NCBI GenBank assembly: GCA_012656075.1
Contig: JAAKBF010000349.1
Coordinates: 1-64,000 of the forward strand
DNA from: Phytophthora hibernalis
Lineage: Eukaryota > Oomycota > Peronosporomycetes > Peronosporales > Peronosporaceae
DNA length: 64,000 bases
Direction of reading: 5' to 3'
The notes under the pieces were generated by a model that had not been told where the DNA came from, did no database searches, and was given only the letters and a program-made list of their open reading frames with translations. Shown here piece after piece: positions 45,100 to 55,144 of the stretch (position 1 is its first letter; each line of letters begins with the position of its first letter). The translations under genes were made by a program, and so were the position numbers.

Positions 45100-45691
45100 A
45101 GACAGAGTCTCTGTCTCTCAAAAGGGTGTTCGGTCTTAGAGTGGGTCTTGCGAAATACAGTATGCCGTTTTCAGATCTACTGCTATAGCACCGTAAAGTT
45201 CGGATTCAGTAAGACACACCGATTCAATGCGACAGTGGTAAAAACTAAACTCACATATTTTGAAATGACTTGAAACTGAATTTATTAACTTTAAACTGTA
45301 GTTGGGCATCACGTCAGCCGCCTGAGACGAGCACTGCAGACCAGCAGATCGGTGACGATTGACTTGACAAGTGCTAGCGAGAAGACGGATGGTGTCGGAA
45401 TGTAACGAGCGAGGCGAGTTAGTGTCGGCGACGAGACAGCGGACTAGGCCACCGACTGCAGGAGGTAGCGGCAACTTCAATTTGCGGGATGGAGACGATC
45501 GAAGATCGCAAAAGGACGACCTGGCGAAGACAACGGCAGAGGAGTAGGAGAGATAAACGAGGCGACGACGTGATACCAAAGGAGCGAGGGGTCGGAGACC
45601 CAAAACGAGCAACATTTTGCGGAGAAGATCGTCCCTATAGTGGAGTTTAGTGTAGGGCCTTCGGGTTGGGCAAAGTCAGTCGGCGGCCCAA

Positions 45692-45895
45692 CCGGTAGTC
45701 AAGATTTAGCAACGAGAGAGCTTAGTGGAGACTATTATAACACAAGTAGTAGGCCAACGACGGGATTGTTGCGTCTGAAGTCGTAGCCAGGTAGCGGAAA
45801 ACACGAAGGTGAACTGAGAGACCAGTGAGAGTATGGGGACGGTAGCGACTATAGGTGGACGAGGACCGCTGAGTGAAGTCGCCGAGTGATGCGTG
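45692..45895 (+). repeat. Direct repeat at left of gypsy pol
   Basis: About 200 bp similar to 53113-53320, sharing AGTCAAGATTTAG, TTGTTGCGTCTGAAGTCGT and ATAGGTGGACGAGGACCG. It could be part of an LTR or a duplicated internal segment. It lacks clear TG...CA ends. Confidence 0.6.
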
Positions 45896-47233
45896 GGGAT
45901 TACTAGTGGTGCTAGTGAAGAAGAAGGATTACTCAGTACGGTTTTGCATTGACTATCGGCTACTGAACGTGATCACGAAGCAGGATGTCTACCCTCTGCC
46001 AAGGATAGACGACACCTTGGACCATTTGCACGGAGCGAGGAGATTCACGAGCTTGGACTTGCATACGGGGTACTCGCAAGTGCCCGTGGTGAAGGGAGGT
46101 CGTGACAAGACGGGTTTCGTCACGCGTTAAGGCTGTGTTGGTTTGTCCGAATGCCATTTGTTCTGGCCAATGCTCCTGGAATGTTCGACCATGTGATGGA
46201 CGCAGTGCTGCGAGGACTCATGTGACAGACGTGCAAGACGATGTCATAGTGTTCACGAAGGGGACACGGCCCAGCACGTGGTGCAGCTGGTCATGGTCCT
46301 CGAGTGACTTGACAAGACTGGCCTACCGTTGAAGGCGAGCAAATGCTCATTTGCTGTGACCAAGCTGGAGTACTTGGGATATGAGCCCGATGAACGCGAT
46401 GTGCGCCCTATCACAAGGATAGTGGAGAGCGTACGATCCTTCCCAACCCCGAGAGATACCACGGAAGTAAAACAATTCGTGCACATGGCCGGTTACTATC
46501 AACTGTTCGTGTCAGGGTTTGCCAGTAAAGCGGCTTCGCTCACCAAGTTGTAACAGCATGGCGTGGTCTGGCGCTGGGCAAACCTTCAGCAAGAAGCCTT
46601 CACGCGGTTGAAGAAGGCGTTGACGGAAAGGCCGATATTGGTGTACCTCGATTTTACGAAGCCGTTCCGACTGGTGACGGGCGCTTCGCAAGTTGGCCTT
46701 GAGCGACGCTGGCGCAGTACCAAGGACAAGACGAACATCCTGTGGCGTACGCGTCGAAAGTAAATTCGGACACGATGGCTGAGTATGGCATCACTGACTT
46801 GGAGTGCGCAGCAGTGGTCTGGGCTGTGAAGCTCTTCAGGCCTTATTTGTACGGAAGGAAGTTTGAATTGGTGATGGATCATGCGGCCTTGAAGTGGCTA
46901 ATGACGTCGAAGGAGCTGACACGAAGGTTGCATCACTGGGCTCTACAACTACAAGGGGATGACTTCGGGATAGTCTACCGGCCAGGGTCAACCAATGTAG
47001 TGACCGACGCGCTCTCGAGAGGCCAGTGCGTGCCGTAACCGACCGCAATGGTGAAGACGTGCCAGCAGGAGGAGAAGGACAGCTGACAGACTCGGAGATA
47101 GCTGAGCATCAGGCTACGGACAAGACTATCCAGGGGCTAAGAAGGGAAGATCGACACGGCGGTAGGGAGGTCCTCGTCCGAGACGGGCTGGTGTACATCC
47201 GTGGGAACGACGGTAACAAGCCAGTGGCGACGT
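45873..47233 (+). pseudogene. Ty3/gypsy reverse transcriptase and RNase H
   Basis: The reverse transcriptase starts late (VKKKDYSVRFCIDYRLLN, TSLDLHTGYSQVPV). The catalytic box reads VQDDVIVFT where YxDD is usual. The thumb (LEYLGYEPDERDVRP) and connection (VKQFVHMAGYYQLFVSGFAS) follow, then the RNase H (DLECAAVVWAVKLFRPYLYG and VTDALSRGQ). Frames change four times and a TAA (46552-46554) follows SLTKL. Inactive. Confidence 0.75.
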
Positions 47234-47532
47234 TATGGATGAATAACAATGTCTCTCCGACCAAACTTCATCTTTGTATGGTACATATTAGCCAATGAGA
47301 TTGGTCTTTAATTCGGTTTTGGCCAATAAAACCATCTCTATGGTTTTTGGCGAATCGAATCACGTCAACGATTTTATTTTATCCAATAAAAATACGATTT
47401 TACGTTGCAGTCGGAAGCTGAGCGATTCCGACATATCTGGTCGGAGCTGACGCCCAGATATGTGTATCGTGCTACAAGCGAGAGGTGCGCTACGTATCAC
47501 TCGCATATTTGCCGCCTCTCCGACCAAGAGTA

Positions 47533-49551
47533 ATGAGCCTAAACGATTTGAAGCCCGCCAACACCAAGCGCGCGCGCGACGGCCATAAAGGCGTTCAATC
47601 GCTTCCTCTCCGCCGAGGGCACGAGCATGGAGCATGTCCAGGCGTTGATCGTTGTCGACCCAAGCCGCGCGGGTGGCATCCTAGTGACGCTAATGGACAA
47701 GTTCGGTGTGTACCTAGCATTCCATGCAGGAGCAAAGGGGCTGCACTAGTCGCGCCACTCCGTCGCTCAATATTTCCGCCAAGCGAAGTGCTGCCTCCTC
47801 GACGAGTACCCTGTTCAAGGTGGAGCTGTGGCCCGCCAGCTGCTAGGCTTGGGGCGTACCCTTGAACAGCACTGCATCAAACGCGAGAGTGGTGGGTTTG
47901 TCAAGAAAGCGGTTGCATGCACGAAGGATGATCTCAAGAAGATGACAAGTTATCTGTATTCAACGGCCTGCTGTGCGTCAGACTACCAAGATTTAGCATT
48001 GCTATGCCTATTGTGGTATCTCTTTGGGCGCGCTTCGGACCTGACCTTCGTGCGGAAGCAGCAGCTCACCATCGGTGCTGGTGGCGTGTTCTTCATCCGC
48101 TTCATCCGCGTGAAGACGTCAGACGAGCAGACACTGTCGCTCTTTCCCGACGAAGACTTCATGACTTGCCCGCTGCTGGCGCTCGCTCTGGCCTTGATCA
48201 TGCAGGAGTCGCCGTGCGCAGCGCTGCTCAATCACTTGCCAGTGCAGTCGAAGGACGTCCCTGTTGAGCTGACCGACTCGATCCCATTGCTGGATCTGCT
48301 TGAAGACAGCGGCGCCCTAGATTCTTCGCAGAACTCGAAGAGAAGCACGACCGTCCACACGACACCGACAGTCGGAGTCCACGCTCTTGTCAACCGCTTG
48401 CTCGATCGTGTTGTTGGTCTAGCTGGAGTCGAAGAGCCGCTGACCTCTCATTCGTTTCGACGTGGCGGCGCGCAGCATGCAAACGCGAGCTCAGAGCTGA
48501 CGGCGCAGTGGATATTCGATCGCGGAGCCTGGAACTTGACCACGACCAACAAAGCCTTCGCGTACGTCTTCAGTACTCCGAAAGAAGACCATCAAGTAGC
48601 GAAGGTGCTGAGCGGGATGGCGCCAAAGCAAGCCTGTGTTCTTCCGTCACTGGAAGTCTTCGACTCGACTACACAAGAGGATATTAGAGAGGTTAGCCGC
48701 AAGCTCTTCAACTTGAGTCATGCGCTGGGTAACAAGGCCTTCAATGTCTGCGCTGCTGTGAGAGATGTGCTGACAGCAACTATCTTCCTCCACTACCCGT
48801 CATTGATGAAGACCAACGCGCAGGCGCCTGCAATGAAGACGATCCAGCGATGCGTTGAAGCCTCTGGTTTGACGATGACGAGTCTGCTTGCTTACTCACG
48901 AGGTCAAAAGCTCAAGCCAACACCACCGCAGAAGACCTGATGGAAGGAAATGTGAAGGCCAAAGTTGCGTTCGAACATCAGACTGCCTTGATTGAAAGGT
49001 TAATCGAGGTCAACCGTAGCCTCGAGGCTCGAGTCAACTCCCTAGAAGCTGCAAATACCAACACTGAAGCGAAATCATCAGCACATGTAGATCAAGCCAA
49101 GCGACCAAGAGATGAAGATGAAATCGTACCGGTGAAGCGCCGACGCCGTTCAAAGACGATACCACTTATGGACACCTGGTTCGCGTGGTACACTGCCGTT
49201 CCGCGCGGATGGCTAAGCACGGACAAGCACAAGAAATCAGATGCCAAGCAGCTTGTGGCCTTCATGAAGCTCTTCATTGAAGACGGATACACGCTCGACG
49301 AGTCATCGCCCAGCTACAAGGATAATGTCCGTCAGCTCGGAGAGTTAGCGTCAAGCAAAGTCACTGCGTACCTTGGCGCGCGAGGCGTACGGTCAAAGGG
49401 ATCCAACGCTGTACTCAAGGCACTTCGGCAGCTGCATCGCGAGGGAAGCCTCAACGACCTCATCAACGCCTATCGCCAGCGTCTCACCATCGATAGAGTT
49501 GTAGACCCTGCACCTATTCATCACCAAGGCACACTCAAGCTGCTCCCGTAA
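47533..49551 (+). pseudogene. Crypton tyrosine recombinase, copy 1
   Basis: The start MSLNDLKPANTKRA matches the 22-kb Crypton. A CG dinucleotide missing from a CG run at about 47570 shifts the frame, and a TAG at 47747-47749 stands in the restored frame; copy 2 has the same TAG. Downstream the frame is open (47828-48940) with the full catalytic set: FGRASDL, IRVKTSDEQ, HSFRRGGAQHA, GAWNLTTTNKAFAYVF. The C-terminal part (48940-49551) starts at a TGATG stop/start overlap and has a leucine-rich coiled coil, a basic KRRRRSK stretch and the conserved TWFAWYTAVP...LVAFMKLFIEDGYTLD domain. The catalytic core looks intact, the N-terminus does not. Confidence 0.85.
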
Positions 49552-49638
49552 CGCAACACGATCTTCTTTCCCGCGTCCTTGTAGTCGGTGCTTCCGTTGA
49601 TGTCAGGTCTGCAGCAGTCATTCGAGCATAGAAAATTT

Positions 49639-49702
49639 ACCGATGGGCGGAATCGAACCACCTTCTTCCCTTTCGGGAGCTCTTCCATTGAGCTACATCG
49701 GT
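49639..49702 (-). other. tRNA-like Pol III unit in Crypton copy 1
   Basis: 64 nt on the minus strand: acceptor ACCGATG/CATCGGT (seven of seven pairs), T8-A9, D arm GCTC-AATGGAA-GAGC, a five-nucleotide variable loop, T arm GGTGG-TTCGATT-CCGCC, discriminator A. The A box (TAGCTCAATGG) and B box (GGTTCGATTCC) fit the Pol III consensus, and TTTT follows within a few bases (TAAATTTTC). The anticodon arm is reduced to CCC-GAAA-GGG, ten bases instead of seventeen, so there is no anticodon loop; the tetraloop is of the GNRA type. It lies about 90 bp past the recombinase stop. Confidence 0.75.
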
Positions 49703-50358
49703 GGGGTTAGACAACAACCTCGCAGGGGTACTCGTCTGTAGTGCTCGACGGGGAATTAACGGTGATTCACAGTTCTTCGTGGCCGCGACAAACCCTCTAA
49801 GGTGACCGATGCTCGGTACACCCCCTCAATTCACCGCGCCGGGTGGTCAATCGAGCACTGAGCTCACAGGGCAAAATGGCGCAGCAAAATTGCACGTGCG
49901 CCACTCATTTACGAGGCGTAATTACGTATACCACCTATCAAGGAGCCAATCACTTGAGAGGATGTATTTTTACGAAACCTCCACAATCTGGTGTGATATA
50001 AAATTTTGCGATGCGTCGGATGCTGGTCGGAGTTGCACTGACGGTCGGAGACGTGACGATATGGATAAATAACAATGTCTCTACGACCAAACTTCATCTT
50101 TGTATGGTACATATTAGCCAATGAGATTGGGTTTAATTCGGTTTTGGCCAATAAAAACCATCTCTATGGTTTTTGGCGAATCGAATCACGTCAACGATTT
50201 TATTTTATCCAATAAAAATACGATTTTACGTTGCAGTCGGAAGCTGAGCGATTCCGACATATCTGGTCGGAGCTGACGCCCAGATATGTGTATCGTGCTA
50301 CAAGCGAGAGGTGCGCTACGTATCACTCGCATATTTGCCGCCTCTCCGACCAAGAGTA

Positions 50359-52123
50359 ATGAGCCTAAACGATTTGAAGCCCGCCAACACCAAGCGCGCG
50401 CGCGCGACGGCCATAAAGGCGTTCAATCGCTTCCTCTCCGCCGAGGGCACGAGCATGGAGCATGTCCAGGCGTTGATCGTTGTCGACCCAAGCCGCGCGG
50501 GTGGCATCCTAGTGACGCTAATGGACAAGTTCGGTGTGTACCTAGCATTCCATGCAGGAGCAAAGGGGCTGCACTAGTCGCGCCACTCCGTCGCTCAATA
50601 TTTCCGCCAAGCGAAGTGCTGCCTCCTCGACGAGTACCCTGTTCATGGTGAAGGTGGCGTGTTCTGCATCCGCTTCATCCGCGTGAAGACGTCAGACGAG
50701 CAGACACTGTCGCTCTTTCCCGACGAAGACTTCATGTCTTGCCCGCTGCTGGCGCTCGCTCTGGCCTTGATCATGCAGGAGTCGCCGTGCGCAGCGCTGC
50801 TCAATCACTTGCCAGTGCAGTCGAAGGACGTCCCTGTTGAGCTGACCGACTCGATCCCATTGCTGGATCTGCTTGAAGACAGCGGCACCCTAGATTCTTC
50901 GCAGAACTCGAAGAGAAGCACGACCGTCCACACGACACCGACAGTCGGAGTCCACGCTCTTGTCAACCGCTTGCTCGATCGTGTTGTTGGTCTAGCTGGA
51001 GTCGAAGAGCCGCTGACCTCTCATTCGTTTCGACGTGGCGGCGCGCAGCATGCAAACGCGAGCTCAGAGCTGACGGCGCAGTGGATATTCGATCGCGGAG
51101 CCTGGAACTTGACCACGACCAACAAAGCCTTCGCGTACGTCTTCAATACTCCGAAAGAAGACCATCAAGTAGCGAAGGTGCTGAGCGGGATGGCGCCAAA
51201 GCAAGCCTGTGTTCTTCCGTCACTGGAAGTCTTCGACTCGACTACACAAGAGGATATTAGAGAGGTTAGCCGCAAGCTCTTCAACTTGAGTCATGCGCTG
51301 GGTAACAAGGCCTTCAATGTCTGCGCTGCTGTGAGAGATGTGCTGACAGCAACTATCTTCCTCCACTACCCGTCATTGATGAAGACCAACGCGCAGGCGC
51401 CTGCAATGAAGACGATCCAGCGATGCGTTGAAGCCTCTGGTTTGACGATGACGAGTCTGCCTGCTTACTCACGAGGTCAAAAGCTCAAGCCAACACCACC
51501 GCAGAAGACCTGATGGAAGGAAATGTGAAGGCCAAAGTTGCGTTCGAACATTAGACTGCCTTGATTGAAAGGTTAATCGAGGTCAACCGTAGCCTCGAGG
51601 CTCGAGTCAACTCCCTAGAAGCTGCAAATACCAACACTGAAGCGAAATCATCAGCACATGTAGATCAAGCCAAGCGACCAAGAGATGAAGACGAAATCGT
51701 ACCGGTGAAGCGCCGACGCCGCTCAAAGATGATACCACTTATGGACACCTGGTTCGCGTGGTACACTGCCGTTCCGCGCGGATGGCTAAGCACGGACAAG
51801 CACAAGAAATCAGATGCCAAGCAGCTTGTGGCCTTCATGAAGCTCTTCATTGAAGACGGATACACGCTCGACGAGTCATCGCCCAGCTACAAGGATAATG
51901 TCCGTCAGCTCGGAGAGTTAGCGTCAAGCAAAGTCACTGCGTACCTTGGCGCGCGAGGCGTACGGTCAAAGGGATCCAACGCTGTACTCAAGGCACTTCG
52001 GCAGCTGCATCGCGAGGAAGCCTCAACGACCTCATCAACGCCTATCGCCAGCGTCTCACCATCGATAGAGTTGTAGACCCTGCACCTATTCATCACCAAG
52101 GCACACTCAAGCTGCTCCCGTAA
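50359..52123 (+). pseudogene. Crypton recombinase, copy 2, deleted
   Basis: The N-terminus is in frame (intact CG run) up to the same TAG as copy 1 (50575-50577). The deletion at about 50645 removes the segment with the first catalytic arginine (FGRASDL). The rest of the core (50659-51513) is open, with HSFRRGGAQHA and AFAYVF. The C-terminal region has a further TAG replacing a Gln codon (51552-51554) and a one-base loss at about 52016. It cannot encode an active recombinase. Confidence 0.85.
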
Positions 52124-52210
52124 CGCAACACGATCTTCTTTCCCGCGTCCTTGTAGTCGGTGCTTCCGTTGATGTCAGGTCTGCAGCAGTCATTCGAGCA
52201 TAGAAAATTT

Positions 52211-52274
52211 ACCGATGGGCGGAATCGAACCACCTTCTTCCCTTTCGGGAGCTCTTCCATTGAGCTACATCGGT
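52211..52274 (-). other. tRNA-like Pol III unit in Crypton copy 2
   Basis: Identical in structure to 49639-49702: complete acceptor, D and T arms, both Pol III boxes, collapsed CCC-GAAA-GGG arm and downstream TTTT. Confidence 0.75.
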
Positions 52275-52637
52275 GGGGTTAGACAACAACCTCGCAGGGG
52301 TACTCGTCTGTAGTGCTCGACGGGGAATTAACGGTGATTCACAGTTCTTCGTGGCCGCGACAAACCCTCTAAGGTGACCGATGCTCGGTACACCCCCTCA
52401 ATTCACCGCGCCGGGTGGTCAATCGAGCACTGAGCTCACAGGGCAAAATGGCGCAGCAAAATTGCACGTGCGCCACTCATTTACGAGGCGTAATTACGTA
52501 TACCACCTATCAAGGAGCCAATCACTTGAGAGGATGTATTTTTACGAAACCTCCACAATCTGGTGTGATATAAAATTTTGCGATGCGTCGGATGCTGGTC
52601 GGAGTTGCACTGACCGTCGGAGACGTGACGATATGGA

Positions 52638-53112
52638 CCAAAGTGTTGCGCGAAAATCACGACTCAATCTTTGCGTGTCATCTGCGCAACCCACAGACAC
52701 ACACGCGGATTGCTGCGAACTACTGGTGGCCGGATATGCAGTCCCATGTTCGCAAATGGGTACAAGCGTGCAGGGACTGCGGCACAAGGAAGACGAAAGC
52801 TACGGAGGTGACACCACCACTGCGAAGCCAGGGGATCGGCAGTGTAGGTGATTGCTGGGCGCTGGACGTGGCAGGCCCCCTGCCAGTTTCAAGTGATGAC
52901 AACAGATATGTGGTGGCGGCCATGGACTACGCTGCGAGATGCATGGTGGTGGCAGCGGTGCCTAATCACACGGTGAAAGACATAGCAAGGCTTATCGCGG
53001 GAAGCTGGTACTGGTCTACAGGTCTATGCACGAAATAGTGATGGACGGTGCGCCAGAGCTGAACGGTGCTGTCGTCGAGTATCTAGTCAGACAAGTGCAA
53101 GCCCGGCAGGCG
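52638..53112 (+). pseudogene. Ty3/gypsy integrase fragment
   Basis: The frame that starts where the Crypton ends continues the polyprotein: an H2C2 zinc site (HLRNPQTHTRIAANYWWPDM, then CRDCGTRK) and the integrase core with WALDVAGPLPVSSDDNRYVV, containing the first catalytic Asp, and YAARCMVVAAVPNHT. After a stop at 53036-53038 the next frame gives MDGAPELNGAVVEYLV, the segment with the second Asp region, then runs into the right direct repeat. The C-terminal domain is missing. Confidence 0.8.
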
Positions 53113-53325
53113 CCGGCAGTCAAGATTTAGTAGCGAGGGAGCTAACTGGGGACTAACACGAGTAGTAGGCCAAGGTCGGGGTTGTTGCGTCTGAAGTCGT
53201 GGCCAGACACCTGAAGTCGTAGCCAGGCAGCGGAAAAGCACGAAGTAGAGCTGATAGATCATTGAGAGTATCGGGACGGCAGCGTCGATAGGTGGACGAG
53301 GACCGCGGAGTGAAGCCGCCGGAGC
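53113..53325 (+). repeat. Direct repeat at right of gypsy pol
   Basis: Similar to 45692-45895. It also contains an internal short duplication of TGAAGTCGTGGCCAG/TGAAGTCGTAGCCAG. It interrupts the integrase. Confidence 0.6.
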
Positions 53326-54231
53326 TGCGGTGCCTATCGATGGCGCCATAACCGTGAATCTCAGGTACCGACACTAGGCAGCCCTGTGCTAGCTATGGTG
53401 ACGTACCCGTTGCTAAACATGCATGTTACATACAGGACCAGGGTGGAGAGAAGCTATGTCTTTCCCGATCCATGGTCGCCAGACCGCTCTCTCCTCGTCG
53501 TGCCAACCCCAAGAAACCTAATGGATTTCGGATCCGATTTAGCTGATACAACGCTCCGCCTCACTACTCGACAGCACCTATGCTCCCTAGCGTTCGTAGG
53601 CTGAACCTTATGAGTTGACGATGAAAGATTATCGGACCCGAAGTGGGCGCTAGCTACATTAGGTTTGGAATTGGATTTTATTCTCTGCGGGAATCGCTCC
53701 ACTAACGGTGTATGATGAATTTGGAGAAGTAGACAACTAAGCCTGTCTTAAAATGGAGAGGCCGAAAAGAAAGAGTACTGGTGCTGCGTACACCATGCAC
53801 AAAACAGATACCAGTACTGCAGTGCTGCGCGCGGCAAGCATATCGGAGTAAACTACCAGTATAATAGGCATCCGATGAGTTTGCCAATCTGTGCCGCAAA
53901 TCGCACTTAGTGTGGTGATGGATAAGGATCCCGCAAAATGCGATAGTCTGCTTGGAGAAAACGGATTCGACGGGGTTTGGACAGAGACGTCGCAGTCGTC
54001 CGCAGTTGAGTGCCGATCGGGATCGGGAGGCAGCAGAGCCCACTTTGTAAAGCACTCGACCCCCGCCGCCCCTCACACGTCAGTAAGTGGCCGTAACACA
54101 GCAGCAGACGGAGTCTTCTTCCGCCTTCTCTGCTCCATCCTTCTCGTATCCTGTAGATCCTGCGACTGACGTTTCGCTCTCCTTGTGCCTTTTCGGTGGT
54201 TTATCACGTGCGTGTAGCTTCTCTTCAGATC
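53326..54231. other. Intergenic, nothing recognised
   Basis: No gene seen. Likely holds the promoter of MPC1 at its right end. Confidence 0.4.
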
Positions 54232-54710
54232 ATGGCCATGGCCGCTCGTCTCCGCTACTTCATCAACAGCCCAACGGGACCCAAGACCACGCACTTCTGG
54301 GGGCCCGTGGCCAACTGGGATTCGTGCTCGCCGTACGTCCAGACTTTATCGCCTCTGTTTGCCGTCTCCTTGTCAAGAGATGGAATTGAGACGCTGAGTC
54401 ATGGACTGACTCGTTGCTGGTGTCGCAGGCTATGACAGACATGCGGAAACCTGCTGATGTGATCTCCATCAACATGACGTCTGGTGAGTGCCAGCAGTAG
54501 CTGCTAATTGAGGCGACTGGTCTCTAACTCGGTTCAATTGCAGCTCTGTCCGTCTACAGTCTCATCTTCATGCGGTTCGCGTGGATGGTCAAGCCGCGCA
54601 ACTACCTGCTGCTGGCGTGCCACGCCTCCAACGAGACTGCGCAGCTCTACCAGCTGCAACGCGGCCTGCGCTTCCAGGCTAGCAAGAAGGCGGCCGAGAA
54701 GCAGGAGTAA
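54232..54710 (+). CDS. MPC1: Mitochondrial pyruvate carrier subunit MPC1
   Basis: MPC1 with MPC2 forms the inner-membrane carrier that brings pyruvate into the mitochondrial matrix. Three exons: 54232-54332, 54429-54483 and 54544-54710; introns 96 and 60 nt, both GT-AG. The protein of about 108 residues has the family motifs STHFWGPVANW-like KTTHFWGPVANW, ADVISINMTSALSVYSL, FMRFAWMVKPRNYLLLACHA and NETAQLYQL, and two or three membrane helices. One G appears to be missing from the GGG run at 54317 (TGG GGA), so exon 1 is out of frame as given. A second ATG lies two codons in (54238). Convergent with the Atg1-like gene, about 430 bp apart. Confidence 0.93.
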
Positions 54711-55144
54711 GCAGCCGCTGCTCTATCTCATCTAGTGCAGGACGCCCACCGTCTGAGCTATCGGCCAAATTCTTCGTCGTCGGTGGGCCGGTTTAACCTT
54801 CAGTGGGATTTGAAAACTTGCTGTTCACGTCCGTGTTTCTCTGCGTCGTAGCCTGCTTCGGTAGACGGCATACATGGCCCTAGATAAGAGATAATGAGAA
54901 TTCAGATAGGAGCAGCGTGGCACACCGACGAATATTAGTCATTGATTGATTTCATTTACGCAAAGTGATATGGTCGTCGTCGTTTATTTATTGTTCGTCC
55001 CTGCAAGCCAAAATGAACCACTTGCATCGCGTACGGCAGCAAACAATTCATCCTCGTCGCCGTGTTTATTATTTCGTGTGGAATGCTTCAACAAACACGT
55101 ATTTCGCAGCTCCATTGCCCATTTAAATTCGCTGCACTTGACAG

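Larger units (their letters stand above)
47234..50065 (+). mobile_element. Crypton copy 1 of a tandem pair
   Basis: Bounded by TATGGA at 47234-47239 and 50060-50065. The left end reads TATGGATGAATAACAATG. A leader of about 290 bp precedes the recombinase gene; an antisense tRNA-like sequence (49639-49702) and a tail rich in GTCGGA follow. It is nearly identical to copy 2 apart from an internal deletion in the latter. It is inserted in the gypsy pol frame just after a TGG codon. Confidence 0.9.
50060..52637 (+). mobile_element. Crypton copy 2 of a tandem pair (deleted)
   Basis: Bounded by TATGGA at 50060-50065, shared with copy 1, and 52632-52637, where the gypsy sequence resumes (CCAAAGTG). 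Copies 1 and 2 differ by few substitutions; copy 2 lacks about 255 bp that in copy 1 runs from about 47822 to 48077. A short GGTGG repeat at the edges suggests slippage or microhomology deletion. Confidence 0.88.
45692..53325 (+). mobile_element. Ty3/gypsy element, deleted, hosting two Cryptons
   Basis: A retrotransposon pol region (reverse transcriptase, RNase H, zinc-binding and core of integrase, in Ty3 order) is bracketed by direct repeats of about 200 bp (about 45692-45895 and 53113-53320). No gag or protease precedes the reverse transcriptase, which begins abruptly after the left repeat, and the integrase is cut off by the right repeat. Two Cryptons (47234-52637) lie between RNase H and integrase. 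Without them the pol frame is continuous across the junction. Confidence 0.8.

Noticed and set aside
45692..45895. A true LTR with TG...CA ends
   Set aside because: I could not find the terminal dinucleotides, a primer-binding site or a polypurine tract next to it, so it is recorded only as a direct repeat.
48940..49551. Separate second Crypton gene with its own start
   Set aside because: In the 22-kb copy the homologous region is continuous with the preceding C-terminal part across this point, so a frameshift lesion is the simpler explanation; kept as a finding with low weight.
49639..49702. Functional tRNA gene
   Set aside because: Although acceptor, D and T arms and promoter boxes are good, the anticodon arm has no seven-base loop, so it cannot decode; annotated as tRNA-like instead.
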